Assembly: GCA_016928125.1 (NCBI GenBank) | Contig: JAFGLK010000207.1 | Span: forward strand, 1-5,616 | Direction of reading: 5' to 3' | DNA: 5,616 nt | Source of the DNA: Anaerolineae bacterium | GTDB taxonomy: Bacteria; Chloroflexota; Anaerolineae; UBA1429 | Shown here: piece by piece, positions 3,801 to 5,616 of the stretch | Layout: the number at the start of each line of letters is the position of its first letter | Position numbering within the stretch: position 1 is the first letter of the stretch | Translations under genes and position numbers: made by a program | The notes under the pieces: model-generated | Told to the model about the DNA's origin: nothing | Databases searched by the model: none | The model's input: the letters and a program-made list of their open reading frames with translations, nothing else

Positions 3801-5616
3801 TCGGGTAGATCTCATCCTCGCCCATCGGCTGGGCCACGTCCTGCTGGCCCTGAGCCTGGGCCTCGGCCGTCGTGCGTTCGACCTGGGCGCGCTGCTCGCG
3901 GGCGCGCTCCGGATCGGCGTTGCCTTCCAGGGCCACGCGCGGCGGAGCGCCAGCACTCACCTGAAGGCCCGGATCGCGCGTGGGCATCTGGCGCAGCGAA
4001 GCCTGCAATTGCTGGGCATCGTCTGCGGATACCTCGCCCTGCTCATTGCCGCTGATCTGAGGCTGGCGCACAGCCTCTGTTGGGGGCCGGGGAGCGGGCG
4101 GCAGCGGTCGAGGCTGTGGCCCTGGCCTGGCCTGGCCCTCAGGCGCACGCCTTACGGCCTGCGCGCCTCCGGCCGCTGCCGGCGCCGCGCGGGCGGATGC
4201 AGGCGTTGCTCGCGTGGCCGGCGCGCCAGGGGGGCGCGGCATCTCGGGCGGATTGGCCGCCAGTTCCGCGCGCTGTTGGCCTACCGATTGAGTGACGGCC
4301 CCAGAGACGCCACCCAGCGCAGCCTGGAGCTGGGCCGGGGGCAAGTTGCCCACAGCCGCCAAAGCCTGGGCCGGGTCGTCCTGCGCAATCTGCGGCGTGG
4401 GTGCTGGTGGTGGCTCGCTGATCGCCGAACCGCCACCGCCGCCACCACCTGTCGGACCCTCCCCACCGCCTGCGGACTCACCGGCCATGTCCGCCATCGC
4501 ATCCTCACGCTCCCCTGGCTCCAGCCCACCGCCTGAGGCGGGCGCAGCGGCTAGTGTCTCTTGCAGCTCCGCGTCAGACGGTCCTTCTGCGCCGGTCTCC
4601 CCTCCAGCGCCCCCCTCGCCTGGTTCGGCCACAGCCCCGGGAGCCGCGCCGGCGCCAGCCTCAGCTGCAGGGGCAGGAGCAGGCCCCGCGCCCTCGCCCG
4701 TTGGCGGCGGTTCGCCCGCCGAGGGCATATTCACCGTTGCGCCCGCGCCAGAGGCAGCCGCCTGGGCCTCCTGGGCTACAGAAGCGGCAGCCTCGGCCGC
4801 ACGTTCCTGTGGCCTGGCACCTTGGGGCATTGCTGGTTTCGCCGCAACCCTGGCTGGGCTTGGCATCGCCGCCCGGGCGTCTGGCTTCTCCATGGCAGGG
4901 CCGGGCGACGGCGCTTCGGTGACCCCCGGTGTCTGCGCTGCTGTTGGCGCACGGCCGGTGGGGGGTGGGGCTGCCTCGGTCGTCGCACTCGGGGCACCAG
5001 TCGACAATGCCGGGGTCGGCGTCCTGGCGCCGGTTTCCGCGCGGGTTTCGACCTCGGCCATCCCGCCAGCTTGATCGGAGGCCGGGCGCCCTTCTTCGGC
5101 GCCCTCAGGACTCACCCTAGACTGAGGGCGAGTTGCCTGCATAGCAGTCGGGGGCGCGGTGCCTAGCTCCTGTTCAGGCGGTGCATGACCGAGTCCAGAC
5201 CCATTTCCAGAGTCGGTAGACGGCGCCGTCTGTGGCAGGTTTTCCCCGGCAGCAGCGGCGGCTGTGGCGGATTGTGTGACCGGACCAGCGCCAACCTGGC
5301 CGGGAGATCTACGCGACTCTTCTTCATCCTCAAACAGGGCGCGCTGCACCGCCAGAACCTGCCCAGGCTCTCCACCACCCAAGGCAGGGCTCTGCATTGG
5401 CCCACGGGTCGCCCCGATCATCCGGGCGATGGCCTGATTCCCGCGCATGCGCTGAAGGTGCAGAACATAGTCCGCCTGCATATTGGCGAATCCGCGCCCA
5501 TTGGGACGCGTCGCCAGGTTCAGCAAGTCCGGTGGACTCACAGGGGGCGGCTCTGCCGCGCCGGACGCCAACTGGACGCCCGGGCTAGCCCCGATGTCCA
5601 GGTCGCCCTCCTCGAC
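880..5616 (-). CDS. Giant eCIS-associated cargo/toxin-like protein, 5' end open at window edge
   Basis: The frame is open from the right edge to a TGA at 880-882. The first possible start inside the window is a TTG at 5571 (1563 codons), which has no Shine-Dalgarno sequence. The 15 codons before it are stop-free and nearly all end in G or C, so the gene probably begins outside the window. Numbering from the TTG, the order is: tag YVLHLQRMRGNQAIARMIG (35-53); Ala/Pro/Gly-rich disordered region (54-630); Glu/Arg/Gln helix (641-772); amphipathic helices (801-943); conserved hydrophobic core (940-1108); Arg/Gly-rich stretch (1109-1225); linker (1226-1270); unrecognised C-terminal domain (1271-1563). 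The tag and core match, from memory, large proteins encoded in eCIS loci, often toxins loaded into the particle. The DUF4157 HExxH motif common in such proteins is absent. A tape-measure-like or structural role is the main alternative because of the long helical repeats. Confidence 0.9.
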   Translation of the reverse strand, partial: VEEGDLDIGASPGVQLASGAAEPPPVSPPDLLNLATRPNGRGFANMQADYVLHLQRMRGNQAIARMIGATRGPMQSPALGGGEPGQVLAVQRALFEDEEESRRSPGQVGAGPVTQSATAAAAAGENLPQTAPSTDSGNGSGLGHAPPEQELGTAPPTAMQATRPQSRVSPEGAEEGRPASDQAGGMAEVETRAETGARTPTPALSTGAPSATTEAAPPPTGRAPTAAQTPGVTEAPSPGPAMEKPDARAAMPSPARVAAKPAMPQGARPQERAAEAAASVAQEAQAAASGAGATVNMPSAGEPPPTGEGAGPAPAPAAEAGAGAAPGAVAEPGEGGAGGETGAEGPSDAELQETLAAAPASGGGLEPGEREDAMADMAGESAGGGEGPTGGGGGGGSAISEPPPAPTPQIAQDDPAQALAAVGNLPPAQLQAALGGVSGAVTQSVGQQRAELAANPPEMPRPPGAPATRATPASARAAPAAAGGAQAVRRAPEGQARPGPQPRPLPPAPRPPTEAVRQPQISGNEQGEVSADDAQQLQASLRQMPTRDPGLQVSAGAPPRVALEGNADPERAREQRAQVERTTAEAQAQGQQDVAQPMGEDEIYPNVPQETLRAEISGGGGEGGGEVAGVGGGPAGVAVTAGGNDEAASIIAQEERGAEIRAAVAQGQAQMAAQRQQHTARVAQERARSRHEIAQIEEQHANEQAQERARARGDVQRLRGEWNQGQRELVTRSRTEADRATRQGEQEVGRERAQADREAAQHVEEGEREAADARRRGEQEAAQERQRGERESGGVFGWLASRARAFFDGIKRGIQAAFERARALVRAAIERAKQLATAVIERARQAIVGIIRRVGAALIAIGDRLLAGFPALRDRFRRAIQERVARAEAAVNAIANRLKAGVQRALDLLGRGLDAALGLLQRGLMAAVDAVNRVVQGAIQFARGVVQALAAFAALIKDVAANPGQWIRNLAASVVDGIRNHLWRAFRTAVQNWFNQKVEEVLGLGRVVWQLLTRGGIQLAEVARMAWEGIRQAIPGVLVQILIERLVSMIVPAAGAVMAIIEGLRAAWGTVSRIIQAFQHFFNFLKAVKAGNAGPQFATALAAAAVAVIDFVANWLLARLRRPAGAVAGRVRAIAQRIGQRLRAVGQRVIGAVRRGARAAGGALRRGARTVGRGIRRVGGAIGRGIGRVGRTIGRGMRRLQERFRRWRERRRARAAQRRAERERRQRERLERAVERIRPPLERSLRDGISERRLRLKLAYWRVRYRLNALQLLPNGTIEARVNPRQPVMISSKLTPQQIGQALEPVLRRAERQFLTALAQQRSSSAEWRMQTAQERLRTQSEVTLPPLRRREEMQLLQQLDLGTLALSPAQRGRFRSTIVRGGSVPRGTMYLNVGQQGRGSTARTYVAGAGRYSSETAATIRDYVRGLEQGLSGGEALRRLSPSRQRLLRSVEPSRGAFAAMQIGEQMAVTGLARPSEVLAGEMAPMAFEGATENTPEARGERQRRIGNLFQQLREAVTRQDIYQKPGGAALRKLALAVERFLAVHFSPRVMDPRQGPEPAHVRRLVNQLVATLQFFD
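883..1761 (-). other. Unrecognised C-terminal domain (candidate effector)
   Basis: Residues 1271-1563 form a mainly helical, better-mixed sequence unlike the low-complexity body. Landmarks are GTMYLNVGQQGRGSTARTYV (1373-1392), RGAFAAMQIGEQMA (1441-1454), an EMAPMAFEGA turn (1468-1477) and a final helix ending in FFD. I see no HExxH, nuclease or glycosidase signature and assign no activity. By position it is the place where related proteins carry their payload. Confidence 0.5.
1762..1896 (-). other. Linker ending in ARVNP before the variable domain
   Basis: Residues 1226-1270 include RLRLKLAYWRVRYRLNALQL and end with IEARVNPRQ. A W-R-x-x-Y-x-L segment followed by a beta-like stretch ending in VNP is, from memory, the recurring border in eCIS giants after which the C-terminal domain varies. 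Confidence 0.45.
2017..2247 (-). repeat. Hendecad block C: seven Arg/Gly-rich 11-residue repeats
   Basis: Residues 1109-1185 divide into seven 11-mers such as AQRIGQRLRAV (1120), ARTVGRGIRRV (1153), GGAIGRGIGRV (1164) and GRTIGRGMRRL (1175). Repeat positions 4 and 8 are aliphatic or Ala/Met throughout, Gly is common at position 5 and Arg at 6, 9 and 10. The stretch is strongly cationic and is followed by an almost pure Arg/Glu/Ala helix to about 1225. It resembles cationic amphipathic membrane-active or nucleic-acid-binding helices. Confidence 0.7.
2248..2754 (-). other. Conserved hydrophobic helical core of eCIS giants
   Basis: Residues 940-1108 match, from memory, a highly conserved module of eCIS-associated large proteins. 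Landmarks in order are HLWRAFRTAVQNWFNQKVEE, VLGLG, the MAWEGI helix, LIERLVSMIVPAAGAVM, IIEGLRAAWGTVSRI, then FLKAVKAGNAGPQFA and VIDFVANWLLARL followed by RRPAG. The segments around 1019-1049 and 1081-1103 are hydrophobic enough to insert in a membrane or form a buried bundle. No enzyme motif is visible. Its strict conservation beside variable ends suggests a delivery or assembly role. Confidence 0.65.
2743..3171 (-). repeat. Hendecad block B: thirteen amphipathic 11-residue repeats
   Basis: Residues 801-943 divide into thirteen consecutive 11-mers. Examples are AAFERARALVR (801), AAIERAKQLAT (812), AVIERARQAIV (823), AIANRLKAGVQ (878) and AALGLLQRGLM (900). Repeat positions 3, 6 and 10 are mostly hydrophobic and positions 5 and 8 are often Arg or Lys, giving a cationic amphipathic helix. 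The rhythm seems to continue weakly to about residue 987. Such 11-mers occur in lipid-surface-binding helices and in long helical rods, including some phage tape-measure proteins. Confidence 0.7.
3256..3651 (-). repeat. Hendecad block A: twelve 11-residue Glu/Arg/Gln repeats
   Basis: Residues 641-772 divide without gaps into twelve 11-mers. Examples are SRHEIAQIEEQ (674), GEQEVGRERAQ (729), GEREAADARRR (751) and GEQEAAQERQR (762). Repeat position 1 is mostly Gly, Ser, Ala or His. Position 4 is Glu or Asp in nine of twelve, and position 5 is Ile, Val, Met or Ala in ten of twelve. An 11-residue period (three helical turns) marks a long straight helix or right-handed coiled coil. The phase breaks at the glycine turn near 777-780. 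Confidence 0.75.
3769..3825 (-). other. Conserved island 2 (EIYPNVPQETLRAE)
   Basis: Residues 583-601 hold an aromatic/proline motif, EDEIYPNVPQETLRAE, between a charged Arg/Gln stretch and a glycine-rich linker. The motif resembles one I remember in related eCIS proteins, always just ahead of the helical part. Its function is unknown. Confidence 0.4.
4222..4365 (-). other. Conserved island 1 in the disordered region
   Basis: Residues 403-450 form a short helix-prone segment (NLPPAQLQAALGGVSGAV, then QQRAELAANPPEMPRP) within low-complexity sequence. It has real hydrophobic positions and an NPPEM-R-P motif that I recall from other eCIS-associated large proteins. It may be an assembly or docking motif; the role is unknown. 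Confidence 0.45.
5413..5469 (-). other. N-terminal eCIS cargo-type tag (LQRxxGNxA motif)
   Basis: Residues 35-53 read YVLHLQRMRGNQAIARMIG. The pattern L-Q-R-x-x-G-N-x-A-[VI]-x-R-[ML] is, from memory, a recurrent short N-terminal helix of proteins encoded beside eCIS particles, usually ahead of a DUF4157 domain. It is probably a recognition or loading element. Here a disordered region follows instead of DUF4157. Confidence 0.7.

Larger units (their letters stand above)
3682..5412 (-). other. Ala/Pro/Gly-rich disordered region
   Basis: Residues 54-630 are dominated by Ala, Pro, Gly, Glu, Gln and Thr, with few aromatic or large hydrophobic residues and one run of seven glycines (375-381, at 4429-4449). 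The stretch is very probably unstructured and is a third of the protein. Two islands look constrained: residues about 403-450, ending ELAANPPEMPRPPGAP, and residues 583-601, containing DEIYPNVPQETLRAE. Both match fragments I associate with other eCIS-linked giants. Confidence 0.7.

Noticed and set aside
4429..4449. Seven-glycine codon run as a phase-variable repeat tract
   Set aside because: The codons are a mixture of glycine codons, not a uniform repeat. Any 3-nt slippage would only change glycine number, not the frame.
4292..5074. 260-codon plus-strand Ala/Pro/Ser-rich frame
   Set aside because: It mirrors the Ala/Pro/Gly low-complexity part of the giant gene; repetitive GC-rich codons keep several frames open. 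It has no ribosome site or independent support.

Overview
The window is high-GC bacterial DNA read almost entirely from the minus strand. It holds three genes in one direction, ordered right to left: a giant gene (880-5616, open at the right edge), a 204-codon gene (238-852), and the first 21 codons of a third gene cut by the left edge (1-64). Two of the three carry recognisable marks of an extracellular contractile injection system (eCIS), the phage-tail-like particle family that includes the Afp and PVC particles. The cut gene begins like the DUF4255 (Pvc16/Afp16-type) proteins. The giant gene has the N-terminal LQRxxGNxA-type tag and the conserved helical core I recall from large eCIS-associated cargo or toxin-like proteins. 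eCIS loci occur in Chloroflexota, Actinomycetota, Cyanobacteria and Proteobacteria. The style of this protein fits a high-GC environmental bacterium, perhaps Chloroflexota, but the window does not settle the taxon.

The giant protein (at least 1563 residues, roughly 165 kDa) is clearly modular. From the N terminus it has: the tag (residues 35-53); about 575 residues of Ala/Pro/Gly-rich, probably disordered sequence with two short conserved islands; a Glu/Gln/Arg helix; a long amphipathic helical stretch; a conserved hydrophobic core (about 940-1108); an Arg/Gly-rich cationic stretch; a short linker ending in ARVNP; and an unrecognised C-terminal domain of about 290 residues. The most striking feature is that three chemically different stretches (residues 641-772, 801-943 and 1109-1185) all keep an 11-residue (hendecad) period. 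I found this by aligning the translation by hand.

The 204-codon gene starts 27 nt after the giant gene's stop, with a good Shine-Dalgarno sequence in the gap, so the two are probably co-transcribed. It has an unrecognised N-terminal domain and a HEAT-like helical C-terminal half. By position it could be a dedicated partner, chaperone or immunity protein for the giant protein's C-terminal domain; this is inference.

A 173-bp spacer (65-237) separates it from the DUF4255-like gene. The spacer contains three dyad-symmetric elements, including a perfect 14-bp palindrome, and a short direct repeat, and may carry a control point for the downstream eCIS genes. I see no RNA genes, CRISPR arrays, insertion sequences or phage integration sites.
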